Of a stretch of 64,000 nucleotides of DNA, positions 27,306 through 35,363 are shown in pieces. The position numbers were made by a program, and so were the translations under genes. Every line of letters starts with the position of its first letter. Position 1 is the first letter of the stretch. Under the pieces are notes generated by a model that made no database searches, was not told the DNA's origin, and saw only the letters and a list, made by a program, of their open reading frames with translations. Origin of the DNA: Salegentibacter holothuriorum (GTDB taxonomy: Bacteria; Bacteroidota; Bacteroidia; Flavobacteriales; Flavobacteriaceae); the NCBI RefSeq assembly GCF_900168045.1, contig NZ_FUYY01000001.1, positions 186,001-250,000 of the forward strand, given 5' to 3'.

Positions 27306-27401
27306 TTATTTTAAATAGCGTCTTTTGCTGCTCCAGTTTTTCTTGGTACTATTTTTTTCCTGGTTAAAGAATGGTCTATTAATAGTTTCAAAAGTTTTCA
27401 T
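27306..27401 (-). CDS. Micro-ORF 2 of the array, 31-residue basic peptide
   Basis: 31 codons, ATG at 27399-27401, TAA at 27306-27308. Starts MKTFETINRPFFNQ and ends NWSSKRRYLK; strongly basic, no signal peptide, no Cys. It differs from ORF 1 by one residue (Asn8 against Ser8) and by four silent changes, a ratio that favours real translation. Unknown function; no modification or export gene adjoins. Confidence 0.65.
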   Translation of the reverse strand: MKTFETINRPFFNQEKNSTKKNWSSKRRYLK

Positions 27402-27421
27402 GATTTCTGGTTTTTAAAGGT

Positions 27422-27517
27422 TTATTTTAAATAGCGTCTTTTGCTACTCCAGTTTTTCTTGGTACTGTTCTTTTCCTGGTTAAAGAATGGTCTACTAATG
27501 GTTTCAAAAGTTTTCAT
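27422..27517 (-). CDS. Micro-ORF 1 of the array, 31-residue basic peptide
   Basis: 31 codons, ATG at 27515-27517, TAA at 27422-27424. First gene of the array. Its conserved blocks are RPFFNQ (residues 9-14) and NWSSKRRY (22-29). It is preceded by AACCTTTAAATTTTAGAAATT, much like the leaders of ORFs 2 and 3. Could be a small stress-induced or nucleic-acid-binding peptide, a peptide toxin or a ribosomally made precursor; nothing in the sequence decides. Confidence 0.65.
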   Translation of the reverse strand: MKTFETISRPFFNQEKNSTKKNWSSKRRYLK

Positions 27518-27573
27518 AATTTCTAAAATTTAAAGGTTATATCTAATAGACTACCAAGAAACTTGTTTGTTAC

Positions 27574-27596
27574 AGTACTATGTTATAAATAGTACT
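27574..27596. promoter_or_regulatory. Inverted repeat upstream of the micro-ORF array, candidate operator
   Basis: AGTACTAT-N7-ATAGTACT, a perfect 8-bp inverted repeat with a 7-base A/T spacer, 57 bases before the start of ORF 1. Size and spacing suit a dimeric regulator. No clear -7 motif was found beside it. Confidence 0.4.
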
Positions 27597-27631
27597 AAAT
27601 TAACTTATCTTTAACAATTCTAAGGGGTTTT

Positions 27632-27650
27632 GAATGCTTTGCAAGCATTC
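27632..27650. promoter_or_regulatory. 19-base palindrome between the micro-ORF array and the 27742 gene
   Basis: GAATGCTT-TGC-AAGCATTC, a perfect inverted repeat in the divergent intergenic region. It could be an operator for either side or a small hairpin; no T run follows, so a terminator is less likely. Confidence 0.35.
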
Positions 27651-27741
27651 TCTTAAGCTATTTTTTGAACTAGTCTGTTAATAATATTTAATTATACAGG
27701 CAAACATTGAGAATAAACCTATTTTAGAAAATAACTATAGG

Positions 27742-28611
27742 ATGCTTATGAAAATGAATAGAATTATTATTGGGATTATAGCAGCAATTTTTATTGTAGC
27801 CGGACTTATTTACTGGGTTTTTAAAGATAACAGCTATATCTCTTTTGATGATGATAATAAAACCTATGTTATTGAAAAGAAATGGGAATTGCCGTCTGTG
27901 CTTGATGAGATTTCAGGTATGAGTTACTTGGGAAATAATGAAATGGCCTGTATTCAAGATGAAGATGGGATTATCTTTATTTTTAATTTAAAAACTTCAA
28001 AGGTTACTTCCAGAATTGAGTTTGGTAAACCCGGAGATTATGAAGGGCTTGCGGTGTTAGAAAATATCGCTTATGTGCTGCGTAGTGATGGTGAAATTTT
28101 TGAAATTAAAGATTTTAGAAGTGAACAACCTGTTATTGATACTTATCAGATTTCTGGATTGGATATAAATGAAGTAGAAAGCCTGGAAATAGATGCAAAA
28201 AGCAATCGATTATTAATCGCAGTTAAAGAGTATAATAACCGAAAAGCTACTAAAGGTATATATGCATTTGATCTAGCCAAAAAAAGTATACAAAAAGAGC
28301 GTTTTATCACGCTAGATGGCAGTGATAAAATTTATAAGGATTTAGTAGGAGGGAAGTCTTCCCAAATTATTAGGCCGTCAGCTATTAGATTTCATCCTGG
28401 TACGGGTGAATTATATGTTCTAGAGGGAAACCAGCCTAAATTGATCATTTTAGATGAGGAAGGTAATGAGGAAAAAATACATATATTAAATACCGAAACT
28501 TTCCCTCAACCTGAAGCCTTAGATTTTGATGAGAAAGACCGTTTGTACATTTCAAATGAGAGCCGAAGGCAACCTGCAAATATTTTAAGAGTTAAACTAA
28601 AAACCCAATAA
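27742..28611 (+). CDS. SdiA-regulated/YjiK-like beta-propeller protein
   Basis: 289 residues with an N-terminal membrane anchor (about residues 8-27) and a periplasmic beta-propeller-like domain: DEISGMSYLGNNEMACIQDEDGIIF, then DYEGLAVLENIAYVLRSDGEIFEI and a late RPSAIRFHPGTGELYVLEGNQPKLIILD. This succession is typical of the SdiA-regulated domain family (YjiK). Role unknown. Two further ATGs (codons 3 and 5) could be the true start. The VTT protein follows after five bases, so they form a pair. Confidence 0.75.
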   Translation: MLMKMNRIIIGIIAAIFIVAGLIYWVFKDNSYISFDDDNKTYVIEKKWELPSVLDEISGMSYLGNNEMACIQDEDGIIFIFNLKTSKVTSRIEFGKPGDYEGLAVLENIAYVLRSDGEIFEIKDFRSEQPVIDTYQISGLDINEVESLEIDAKSNRLLIAVKEYNNRKATKGIYAFDLAKKSIQKERFITLDGSDKIYKDLVGGKSSQIIRPSAIRFHPGTGELYVLEGNQPKLIILDEEGNEEKIHILNTETFPQPEALDFDEKDRLYISNESRRQPANILRVKLKTQ

Positions 28612-28616
28612 ATTTT

Positions 28617-29327
28617 ATGGCTGATTCTGTAGAAACAACTTCAGTGAAGAAAAGTAAAGCACCCTTAATTGTATCTGGAATAATTATAACCTCTCTTGTG
28701 GCAGCTTATTTTTTTATTCCCGGGGTGCAAGGTTTTTTTACTGAAGCCTGGGATGTATTAACCAGTAATGATGAAGAAAAAATCAGTAATTGGGTTTCAG
28801 AATTTGGTTGGTTGGGTCCAACAGTTCTTATTTTGGCCATGGTAGCTCAAATGTTTTTAATTGTAATTCCATCGGTAGCACTTATGGTTGTATCTATTTT
28901 AGCCTATGGACCTTTTTTTGGCAGCCTAATCATTTTTGCTGCAATCTTCTCAGCATCTAGTGTGGGGTATTTTATAGGTCGTTATTTTGGTCCTGTGATC
29001 GTGGAGAAATTAATTGGACCTAAAAATAAAAATAAGATTGAAGATTTTATTGAAGATTATGGGTTTTGGGCGGTGATTGTAACCAGGATAAATCCATTCC
29101 TATCCAACGATGCTATTAGCTTTGTAGGTGGAATTCTCAAAATGGGATACTGGCGCTTTATAGGTGCCACCCTGGTAGGGATTGCGCCACTTACTATTTT
29201 TATTGCCATTATTGGAAAAAGTACCAGTGGTTTAAAAACAGGACTCCTATGGGGATCCATTGTAAGTTTATTAATTTTTATTTTATACGTTTGGTGGGAT
29301 AGAAATAAACGGAAAAAAGAGGAGTAA
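28617..29327 (+). CDS. TVP38/TMEM64 (VTT domain) membrane protein
   Basis: 236 residues. One N-terminal helix (about 16-36) and then the VTT core with several helices; the conserved SVGYFIGRYFGP and VTRINPFLSNDAISFVGGILKM segments (about 117-128 and 158-179) are DedA/TVP38 hallmarks. Members are thought to move or scramble phospholipids in the inner membrane. Probably co-transcribed with the propeller protein just upstream. Confidence 0.88.
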   Translation: MADSVETTSVKKSKAPLIVSGIIITSLVAAYFFIPGVQGFFTEAWDVLTSNDEEKISNWVSEFGWLGPTVLILAMVAQMFLIVIPSVALMVVSILAYGPFFGSLIIFAAIFSASSVGYFIGRYFGPVIVEKLIGPKNKNKIEDFIEDYGFWAVIVTRINPFLSNDAISFVGGILKMGYWRFIGATLVGIAPLTIFIAIIGKSTSGLKTGLLWGSIVSLLIFILYVWWDRNKRKKEE

Positions 29328-29393
29328 TAAGTAATTCTCGAAAATCATAAATTATTTATTCCCTTCAAATTAAGTAATTTAATTTCTATCACT

Positions 29394-29537
29394 TATCTTT
29401 GTAGAAGTTTAAGCGGTATCCTTATAGGGATTCTTTACTTTCTTTGAAGATAAATGGCTATTGGAGCCTTATCACTACCAGTAATCTCTTCAGGTAATTC
29501 CAAGCTTACTCACCTAATTATTAATTAAACATAACGA
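29394..29537 (+). promoter_or_regulatory. Promoter and long 5' leader of the cold-shock-domain gene
   Basis: TATCTTTG at 29394-29401 matches TAnnTTTG, giving a leader of about 130 bases before the ATG at 29538. The leader contains a small hairpin around 29416-29430 (ATCC..GGAT). Long structured leaders are known for cold-shock genes of other bacteria; here the similarity is only in length and position. Confidence 0.35.
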
Positions 29538-29990
29538 ATGGGCAAATCGCAGCAGACATTCAGTAAGACTGAAAAAGAAAAAAAGAAAATAAAAAAAAGG
29601 AAAGAAAAAGAGCTTAAGAAGCAGGAGCGCAAAGAAAACTCTAATAAAGGAGGTAACTTTGAAGATATGATCGCTTATGTAGATGCTGATGGAAATCTTA
29701 CCGATACTCCGCCGGATCCTTCACAGAAAGTTGAAGTTGAAGCCGAAAGTATAGAAATTGGTATTCCGAAAAAAGAAGACATGCCGGAAGAAGATCCAGT
29801 GAGAAAAGGAAAAGTTTCCTTTTTTGATCATTCTAAAGGTTTTGGATTTATTATTGATTCAGAAAACAACGAAAAATATTTTGTTCACGTTACCGGATTG
29901 ATCGATGAAATCGATGAAAACGACAAGGTAAGCTTTGAACTGGAAAGAGGCATGAAAGGTATGAATGCTGTACGTGTAAAACAACAGTAG
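29538..29990 (+). CDS. Cold-shock domain protein with lysine-rich N-terminal extension
   Basis: 150 residues. The first 40 are extremely Lys/Glu-rich, followed by an acidic linker and a C-terminal cold-shock domain from about residue 86: KGKVSFFDHSKGFGFIID carries RNP1-like aromatic residues and FVHVTGL the RNP2-like motif. It should bind single-stranded RNA or DNA as a chaperone. It lies next to a DEAD-box RNA helicase, a pairing often seen in flavobacteria and consistent with cold adaptation of RNA metabolism, although a terminator separates the two. Confidence 0.88.
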   Translation: MGKSQQTFSKTEKEKKKIKKRKEKELKKQERKENSNKGGNFEDMIAYVDADGNLTDTPPDPSQKVEVEAESIEIGIPKKEDMPEEDPVRKGKVSFFDHSKGFGFIIDSENNEKYFVHVTGLIDEIDENDKVSFELERGMKGMNAVRVKQQ

Positions 29991-30006
29991 ACCTCTTACC
30001 CCATAT

Positions 30007-30042
30007 AAGGTTCGGTAATATGTTATTGCTGAACCTTTTTTT
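30007..30042 (+). terminator. Rho-independent terminator of the cold-shock gene
   Basis: Stem AAGGTTC / GAACCTT (30007-30013 and 30031-30037), extended inside the loop by TAATA/TATT, followed by seven T. Confidence 0.88.
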
Positions 30043-30197
30043 CTCATTACGTGAGAATTAAAAGTAAACTGGCTTCAGAGTTAGTTCTAAATTATTTTCA
30101 AATACTTACTGGTATCTTACCTCAAAGAAAATTGCTTTATCGCTTAAGCAGGCGCATTCCTATTAAGTAGATTTAAGCCTATATTATTCTCATATAC

Positions 30198-31499
30198 ATG
30201 CAAACTAAGAATTTACAGGAAATCCTGCAAAAATTGGAGATTTCCCAGCTTAATGCTATGCAGCAAGAAGCTTATTCCGCAATTATTGAAAACCAAAATA
30301 CGGTTTTACTATCTCCAACCGGATCTGGAAAAACCCTCGCATTTTTATTGCCTTTATTAGAAAGTTTAGATCCAGATTTAGCAGAAGTACAGGCCGTAAT
30401 TTTAGTGCCCTCAAGAGAACTTGCTATTCAAATTGAGCAGGTTACCAGGGAAATGGGAGCAGGATTTAAAGCAAATGCGGTATATGGCGGCAGGGCTTTT
30501 TCTAAAGATAAAATAGAATTACAACATGCCCCGGCAATATTAATTGGTACTCCGGGAAGAATTGCAGATCATTTTAGAAGGGAAACTTTTGCTGCAAAAC
30601 ATATAAAAACTCTTGTTTTAGATGAATTTGATAAATCTTTGGAGGTAGGTTTTGAAAATGAAATGAGAGAAATTATAAGTGCACTTACCAGTTTAGAAAA
30701 ACGAATTCTTACTTCTGCAACACAAAATATTGAAATTCCTGCTTTTGTTGGTCTTAAAAATGGGAAGCACATTAATTATTTAAAGGGGGAGCAAGCCTCT
30801 TTAGAAGTTAAGACCATTGAAGTAAACCCTAAAAAGAAATTGGAAAGCCTGGTTAATTTGCTTTCAGGGAAAGCTAAAGGTTCAGGAATTATCTTTTGTA
30901 ATTTTAAAGATACTATTGCTGAAGTAAGTGACTTTTTAAACAAACACCAAATTGAGCATGGTATATTTTCGGGCGGAATGGAGCAGAAAGACAGGGAAAG
31001 ATCACTTATTAAATTTAGAAATGGTACCCATAGGTTACTTATCGCCACAGATCTTGCTGCAAGAGGCATAGATGTACCCGAAATAAATTTTATAATACAT
31101 TATCAATTACCTTTTAAAGCATCAGAATTTACCCATAGAAACGGGCGTACCGCAAGAATGCATAAAGAAGGTATTGCCTATGTGCTTTCAGATAGGAAAA
31201 AGCTTCCGGATTTTATTAAAACCAATGATTATAAAATTAAGGATTCCAGTGTGAATACCGAGACGGTTGAAAAAATCACCCTCTTTATTTCTGGAGGAAG
31301 AAAAGATAAAATTTCAAAAGGGGATATCGCCGGACTTTTCCTAAAACAGGGAAATCTTGAAAAAGAAGAACTGGGGCTTATTGAACTTAAACAAGACTGT
31401 GCTTTTGTAGCCGTTCCACAGAAAAAAGCAGAAGAAATTATTGGATTGCTTAATAACTCTAAGCTAAAGAAGAAAAAGGTAAGAGTTAGATATGTCTAG
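30198..31499 (+). CDS. DEAD-box-type RNA helicase, DbpA-like
   Basis: 433 residues. Motif I SPTGSGKT at 39-46, motif Ia PSRELA, motif Ib GTPGRI, motif II LDEFD at 141-145 (DEFD instead of DEAD), motif III SAT at 173-175, motif VI HRNGRTAR. The C-terminal 70 residues (ISGGRKDKISKGDIAGLFL, AFVAVPQKKAEEII) look like the DbpA RNA-binding domain that contacts 23S rRNA hairpin 92. Probable role: large-subunit assembly or cold-related RNA unwinding. The relaxed motif II still keeps the two acidic residues. Confidence 0.88.
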   Translation: MQTKNLQEILQKLEISQLNAMQQEAYSAIIENQNTVLLSPTGSGKTLAFLLPLLESLDPDLAEVQAVILVPSRELAIQIEQVTREMGAGFKANAVYGGRAFSKDKIELQHAPAILIGTPGRIADHFRRETFAAKHIKTLVLDEFDKSLEVGFENEMREIISALTSLEKRILTSATQNIEIPAFVGLKNGKHINYLKGEQASLEVKTIEVNPKKKLESLVNLLSGKAKGSGIIFCNFKDTIAEVSDFLNKHQIEHGIFSGGMEQKDRERSLIKFRNGTHRLLIATDLAARGIDVPEINFIIHYQLPFKASEFTHRNGRTARMHKEGIAYVLSDRKKLPDFIKTNDYKIKDSSVNTETVEKITLFISGGRKDKISKGDIAGLFLKQGNLEKEELGLIELKQDCAFVAVPQKKAEEIIGLLNNSKLKKKKVRVRYV

Positions 31500-31550
31500 T
31501 AACGAGCTTATTGTCTTTCTATTTTTAATATATCCGTGACTAATTTTTTC

Positions 31551-31766
31551 ATGAAAAACCAACAACAGAATAATCCACTTCATGGCGTAAAACTTGCCGA
31601 TATTCTTGAGTTTCTGGTTAATCGTTATGGTTGGGCCGAAATGGGCAAAAAGATAAATATTAAATGCTTTAATCAAGATCCCTCCATTAAATCAAGCTTA
31701 AAATTCTTAAGAAAAACTCCCTGGGCCAGGACTAAGGTAGAGCAATTGTATCTGGACTCACTTTAA
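31551..31766 (+). CDS. VF530 family (DUF2132) DNA-binding protein
   Basis: 71 residues from the ATG at 31551; the frame opens at a GTG five codons earlier. The signature [20 protein letters not shown] followed by [20 protein letters not shown] and [10 protein letters not shown] is the VF530 family, small helical proteins with a structure that suggests DNA binding. Biological role unknown. Apparently a single gene following the helicase by about 50 bases. Confidence 0.9.
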   Translation: MKNQQQNNPLHGVKLADILEFLVNRYGWAEMGKKINIKCFNQDPSIKSSLKFLRKTPWARTKVEQLYLDSL

Positions 31767-32276
31767 AGTGGTACTAAATGATACTGCTTACGATTTTTAT
31801 AACTATCTAATAAAGCTTCAGTATTCAACGAGATTTAGCATTAAACCAACGCTAAATAAACTTTAACTTTTGGAATATGGTTTCCCGTAAAATATATTTC
31901 GAAAGAGAGCATATATTTGAAGTTTAGTTCGGTTTAAGAAACCACTTGAGTTGTAATACTTCCAACCTCGGGGGAATGAAAGGACTTTGTATCTATAATA
32001 ATGCTGTAAACTGCAATAAAATTAGATCGGACTAAGGTTTTGAGATTCTATGTAGAAATATTATAAGGATAGTTTGATGAAAAGTATTATAATCTGGATG
32101 AAGTTTAATTGGCTCAAATTACTAATCGCTATTATTTCAGGATTAATTACTTATGAATTGCTCGATTGGATTTATGTCCAAAACATCCAATTAAATTAAA
32201 GAAAATCCCCTAAAAATAACCGGCCTATTATCCGAAAAAAAGGAGTAATTTTGCCGCTTATTTAAAATTAATAGGA
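31767..32276. other. 510-base intergenic region
   Basis: A/T-rich with no ORF over 25 codons that carries recognisable features. It contains very short reading frames (for example a 19-codon one starting at 31977 after GGGGG), a possible frameshifted membrane peptide at 32076-32199, and no clear promoter consensus, terminator or family 1 or 2 repeat. Function not visible. Confidence 0.5.
32076..32199 (+). pseudogene. Possible small membrane peptide gene broken by one base
   Basis: ATG at 32076 opens MKSIIIWMK and then stops; shifting by one base at the A run near 32100 continues into FNWLKLLIAIISGLITYELL and a further 11 residues to a TAA at 32197-32199. The joined 40-residue peptide would have one membrane helix. 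It may be a decayed gene, a sequencing error in the A run, or chance. Confidence 0.2.
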
Positions 32277-32732
32277 ATGAAGCGTGTAAATCAATATAAA
32301 AAGCTCTTTAATGTTGAAAAAGAGATAGACCTTAAAGAACTTAAAACCAGCTACCGAAACCTGGTTAAAGAATGGCACCCCGATAAATTTAGGGAAACCG
32401 ATGAAAAGCACGCAGAGGCTGAAATTAAGAGTAAAGAAATTATAGATGGTTATCACTTTTTGGTAAGTATTGCTCCACAAACTATAGAAGCAAACCTGGA
32501 AGAATACAATAGAACGATAGGTGAAGCAGGAATTGCAGATTATCAGCATAAAGGAAACCTACTCGAGATATCTTTTACTAATGGAACTACCTACGAGTAT
32601 TTTGGGGTAAACAAAAAATTATTTATCAAATTTATCAGTTCAGATAAGCAGGTAAGATTTGCTAAGAGAAATATTTATAATTCTTTTCTATATAGAAAAT
32701 CTAAAAAAGATCTTGAGTTGGCAACAGCTTAA
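32277..32732 (+). CDS. J domain protein with C-terminal KTSC domain
   Basis: 151 residues. A J-domain occupies about residues 5-65, with the HPD motif in EWHPDKF that stimulates Hsp70 ATPase. A KTSC domain follows from about residue 85 (GIADYQHKGNLLEISFTNGTTYEYFGV, then FIKFISSDKQVRFAKRNIY), a small domain found with nucleic-acid or translation-related proteins. Likely a DnaK co-chaperone with a specialised client. A terminator follows directly. Confidence 0.9.
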   Translation: MKRVNQYKKLFNVEKEIDLKELKTSYRNLVKEWHPDKFRETDEKHAEAEIKSKEIIDGYHFLVSIAPQTIEANLEEYNRTIGEAGIADYQHKGNLLEISFTNGTTYEYFGVNKKLFIKFISSDKQVRFAKRNIYNSFLYRKSKKDLELATA

Positions 32733-32756
32733 AAAATATCTTATACTTTATAATAG

Positions 32757-32785
32757 ACCCATAGCATTGAAGCTGTGGGTTTTTT
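32757..32785 (+). terminator. Rho-independent terminator of the J-KTSC gene
   Basis: Stem ACCCATAGC / GCTGTGGGT (one mismatch; 32757-32765 and 32772-32780), 6-base loop and six T. The rest of the gap to 33066 holds a -7-like TATTTTTG at 32944 and a family 1 repeat. Confidence 0.88.
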
Positions 32786-32943
32786 GTTTTCCAGCTATCC
32801 GAGATTTAAATGCTGTGAGTTTTTCAACTATATTAAATCATCTTACACCTACTAGATTCTTAGGTCTATTCACTAAATTTATGGTCACTAAATCTTAGTC
32901 TTGCGTTAACAATTGTAGACTATAAGATCTTTCCCAAAAGCTG

Positions 32944-32951
32944 TATTTTTG
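32944..32951 (+). promoter_or_regulatory. Candidate -7 promoter element
   Basis: TATTTTTG matches TAnnTTTG. If used, the transcript of the FAD oxidoreductase gene would begin with the whole family 1 repeat that follows, placing the repeat in its 5' leader. Confidence 0.35.
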
Positions 32952-32952
32952 A

Positions 32953-33055
32953 TTAAGTAAACTACCTCGGGGCAAGCCCACGAGGCATTCGTTGGAAACA
33001 AATTTTTAATTTCGAAGCAAGCGTCGGGGTATTAAACCCTTTGGCGGTGCCAATA
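32953..33055 (-). repeat. Dispersed intergenic repeat, family 1, copy E (inverted)
   Basis: Starts AAGTAAACTACCTCGGGGCA, then CCCACGAGGCATT, an A/T centre and ATTTCGAAGCAAGCGTCGGG: copy C read in reverse. The last part (ATTAAACCCTTTGGCGGTGCC) has diverged. It ends 11 bases before the start codon of the next gene. Confidence 0.65.
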
Positions 33056-33066
33056 AAGGATAAAAA

Positions 33067-34311
33067 ATGGACAAATCTGAATATAAAATAAAAATTATAG
33101 GTGCAGGCCTTAGCGGACTTATCGCTGCCAAAGTATTGGAAGATCACGGCTACGCTCCAGAGATATACGAGGCTTCAGATAGTGTTGGAGGCCGCATTAA
33201 AACCGATCTGGTAGAAGGATACCAATTAGACCGTGGTTTTCAGGTATTGCTTAGTGCTTATCCAAAAGCATCTCAATATTTAGACTATAAAACTTTAGAA
33301 TTACAAGAGTTATTGCCGGGCGCAGTAATTTATGAAAATGGTGCATCTAAAACTATTGGAGATCCATTGCGAGCTAAATCTTTAGTATTGCCCACAATTT
33401 TTTCAGGTATTGGAACATTTTCAGATAAATTGAAGATCTTAAATCTTTACACGGCTCTAAAAAAGCTATCGGTAAAAGCCATTTTTGAAAGAAAAGAAAC
33501 GACTAGTTTAGCCTACCTTCAGGAGAAAGGTTTTTCCGAAGAAATTATAAATAAGTTCTTTAAACCCTTTTTTAGCGGCATCTACCTGGAACCTAATTTA
33601 GAAACTTCCAGCAGGATGTTTGAATTTGTTTTTAAGATGTTTGGAGAAGGCCTGGCGGTAATTCCGAAGAAAGGAATGGGAGAAATTTCAAAACAACTGG
33701 CGGAAAATTTAAAGAATACAAAAATTCATTTTAATACTCCTGTAAAACAGGTAAAAGAAGGTGAAATTATATTAGCGAGCGAAGAAGTGATTCATACCCA
33801 TGCTACGATAATTGCTACTGAAGCCAGTGCGCTGGTAAGTAATTTGAAGAACCAGGAGACAGCATGGAAATCCTGTCATAATTTTTATTTTGAAACGGAA
33901 AAACGAGCTATAGAAAAGCCCATAATTGGTTTAATTGCAGATAAAGATGCTATTATCAATAATATCTTTTATCATACCGCCGTGGCGACTGAATCTAATG
34001 GTGGTAAGGAATTACTTTCGGTTACCGTAGTAAAGCAAACCGATTTATCTGAGACTAAGTTACAGAAAAAAGTGGAGCAGGATTTAAAGAAATATTGTGG
34101 AGTAGGGGATGCTCGATTTTTAAAACATTATTCTATTAAAAAAGCACTTCCCAAAATTGGTTCCTTACATTATGACATAGATCCAACCGAAACCCAGTTA
34201 ACCGATACTATATTCCTGGCGGGAGATCAACTTTTAAATTCATCTCAAAATGCAGCAATGCTCTCAGGTGAACGTGCAGCTTTGGGATTAATTCAGGGCT
34301 TAAAGATTTAA
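33067..34311 (+). CDS. NAD(P)/FAD-dependent amine oxidase-like oxidoreductase
   Basis: 414 residues. FAD-binding IIGAGLSGLIAAKVLEDHG at about 9-27 and the GGR motif (VGGRIKTD) near residue 42 place it with the flavin amine oxidase/phytoene desaturase/protoporphyrinogen oxidase superfamily; the C-terminal LAGDQLLNSSQNAAMLSGERAA is the second FAD contact. Substrate not identifiable; no carotenoid gene is nearby. msrA starts seven bases after its stop, so they probably share a transcript. Confidence 0.85.
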   Translation: MDKSEYKIKIIGAGLSGLIAAKVLEDHGYAPEIYEASDSVGGRIKTDLVEGYQLDRGFQVLLSAYPKASQYLDYKTLELQELLPGAVIYENGASKTIGDPLRAKSLVLPTIFSGIGTFSDKLKILNLYTALKKLSVKAIFERKETTSLAYLQEKGFSEEIINKFFKPFFSGIYLEPNLETSSRMFEFVFKMFGEGLAVIPKKGMGEISKQLAENLKNTKIHFNTPVKQVKEGEIILASEEVIHTHATIIATEASALVSNLKNQETAWKSCHNFYFETEKRAIEKPIIGLIADKDAIINNIFYHTAVATESNGGKELLSVTVVKQTDLSETKLQKKVEQDLKKYCGVGDARFLKHYSIKKALPKIGSLHYDIDPTETQLTDTIFLAGDQLLNSSQNAAMLSGERAALGLIQGLKI

Positions 34312-34317
34312 TTAATT

Positions 34318-34812
34318 ATGTGCGCAAGACTTAGAAAAATAGCTTTAGGAGGAGGTTGCCACTGGTGTACCGAAGCTGTTTTTCAACAGATTCTTGGCGT
34401 AATACAAGTAGAACAGGGTTATGTGGCATCCACGGGAAAATACGCCGATTATTCTGAGGCGGTGATTGTTTATTGGGATGCTGATAAAATTTCTTTAGAA
34501 ACTTTAATTGAAATTCATTTATATACGCACCAAAGCACCTCAAACCATAGTATACGTAGCAAATATAGATCTGCCATTTATTACTTTAACGAAAGCGATA
34601 AAATTAAGGCATTAGCAAGCCTAAAAATATTGAAAGCAGATTTTGATAAAGAGATTATCACCAAAGTCCTGCCATTTGCTTCTTTTGAAAGTTCTCGCGA
34701 AGAAATTCAAAATTACTATTTAAAAGGACCCGACAAACCTTTTTGCCGGAATTTTATAAACCCTAAGTTGGACCTTTTAAAACAACAATTTTTCAATTCC
34801 CTAAAATCTTAA
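34318..34812 (+). CDS. msrA: Peptide-methionine (S)-S-oxide reductase
   Basis: 164 residues, repairs oxidised methionine in the cytoplasm. The active-site motif is GGGCHWCTEAVFQ with catalytic Cys14; His replaces the more usual Phe in GCFWC, and Cys17 may resolve. SVEQGY-like VEQGYVAS, YSEAVIVYWD and the HQSTSN segment are conserved MsrA elements. Somewhat short at the C-terminus compared with the family. It follows the FAD oxidoreductase by seven bases. Confidence 0.88.
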   Translation: MCARLRKIALGGGCHWCTEAVFQQILGVIQVEQGYVASTGKYADYSEAVIVYWDADKISLETLIEIHLYTHQSTSNHSIRSKYRSAIYYFNESDKIKALASLKILKADFDKEIITKVLPFASFESSREEIQNYYLKGPDKPFCRNFINPKLDLLKQQFFNSLKS

Positions 34813-34856
34813 CGAAAATTGTGTTCTTTACAATCAATAGATTCTTCCAGGCAAAA

Positions 34857-35204
34857 TTATAAAGTGAAATATATTGCTATAGCGATATACCCATTTAGAA
34901 CAGCATAGCTAAAGGAAGGCAAAGATTGTAAAAATGAATCTTTAACCCTTAAACGAACACCAAATCCCAGTAGCATAAGCAGGGATAATCCTATAGCGGA
35001 AAAAAAACTTAATACAGGATTAAAAAAATAACCAGTAACAAGTCCAAGTGCTCCGGTAACCTGCAATGTGCCAACTAGTTTCAGATACTGGCTAAGTTTA
35101 TAGCGTATAAATTCTTTTCTTATGCGTTCTACAAAAAAACAGCTAAATCCAAAGAATAAAAAAGAGAATGTTGAAATTAAGACCAGGATAGTTAGAAACG
35201 ACAT
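34857..35204 (-). CDS. DoxX-like family membrane protein
   Basis: 115 residues with four membrane helices (about 3-24, 43-62, 65-85 and 95-113). YLKLVGTLQVTGALGLVTGYF is the DoxX/DoxD-like signature. Function unknown; members are often linked with redox stress. Convergent with msrA, with only about 45 bases between. Confidence 0.78.
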   Translation of the reverse strand: MSFLTILVLISTFSFLFFGFSCFFVERIRKEFIRYKLSQYLKLVGTLQVTGALGLVTGYFFNPVLSFFSAIGLSLLMLLGFGVRLRVKDSFLQSLPSFSYAVLNGYIAIAIYFTL

Positions 35205-35363
35205 TTTTTTGCTATAAAAGTAATGGTTCTAATTGGATACTTGAGGTATTGTATAAAATACGTGGTATTCGTGTTGTAATTAAATAGCTATAATCAAAAT
35301 AGCTGAATATATCTCATAATGTTTTGATCGATAAAAAACGTGCCCTGTAAAATAAAACCGCTG

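Larger units (their letters stand above)
27286..27517 (-). repeat. Tandem 116-base duplication carrying micro-ORFs 1 and 2
   Basis: Units 27402-27517 and 27286-27401 are near-identical over the coding part, and the spacing between starts is 116, 115 and 100 bases for ORFs 1-2, 2-3 and 3-4. This indicates growth by tandem duplication, with ORFs 3 and 4 the older, diverged copies. Confidence 0.75.

Noticed and set aside
31977-32036. 19-codon ORF preceded by GGGGG in the 510-base gap
   Set aside because: Too short, no paralogue or terminator, and G runs are rare but not Shine-Dalgarno signals in this group.
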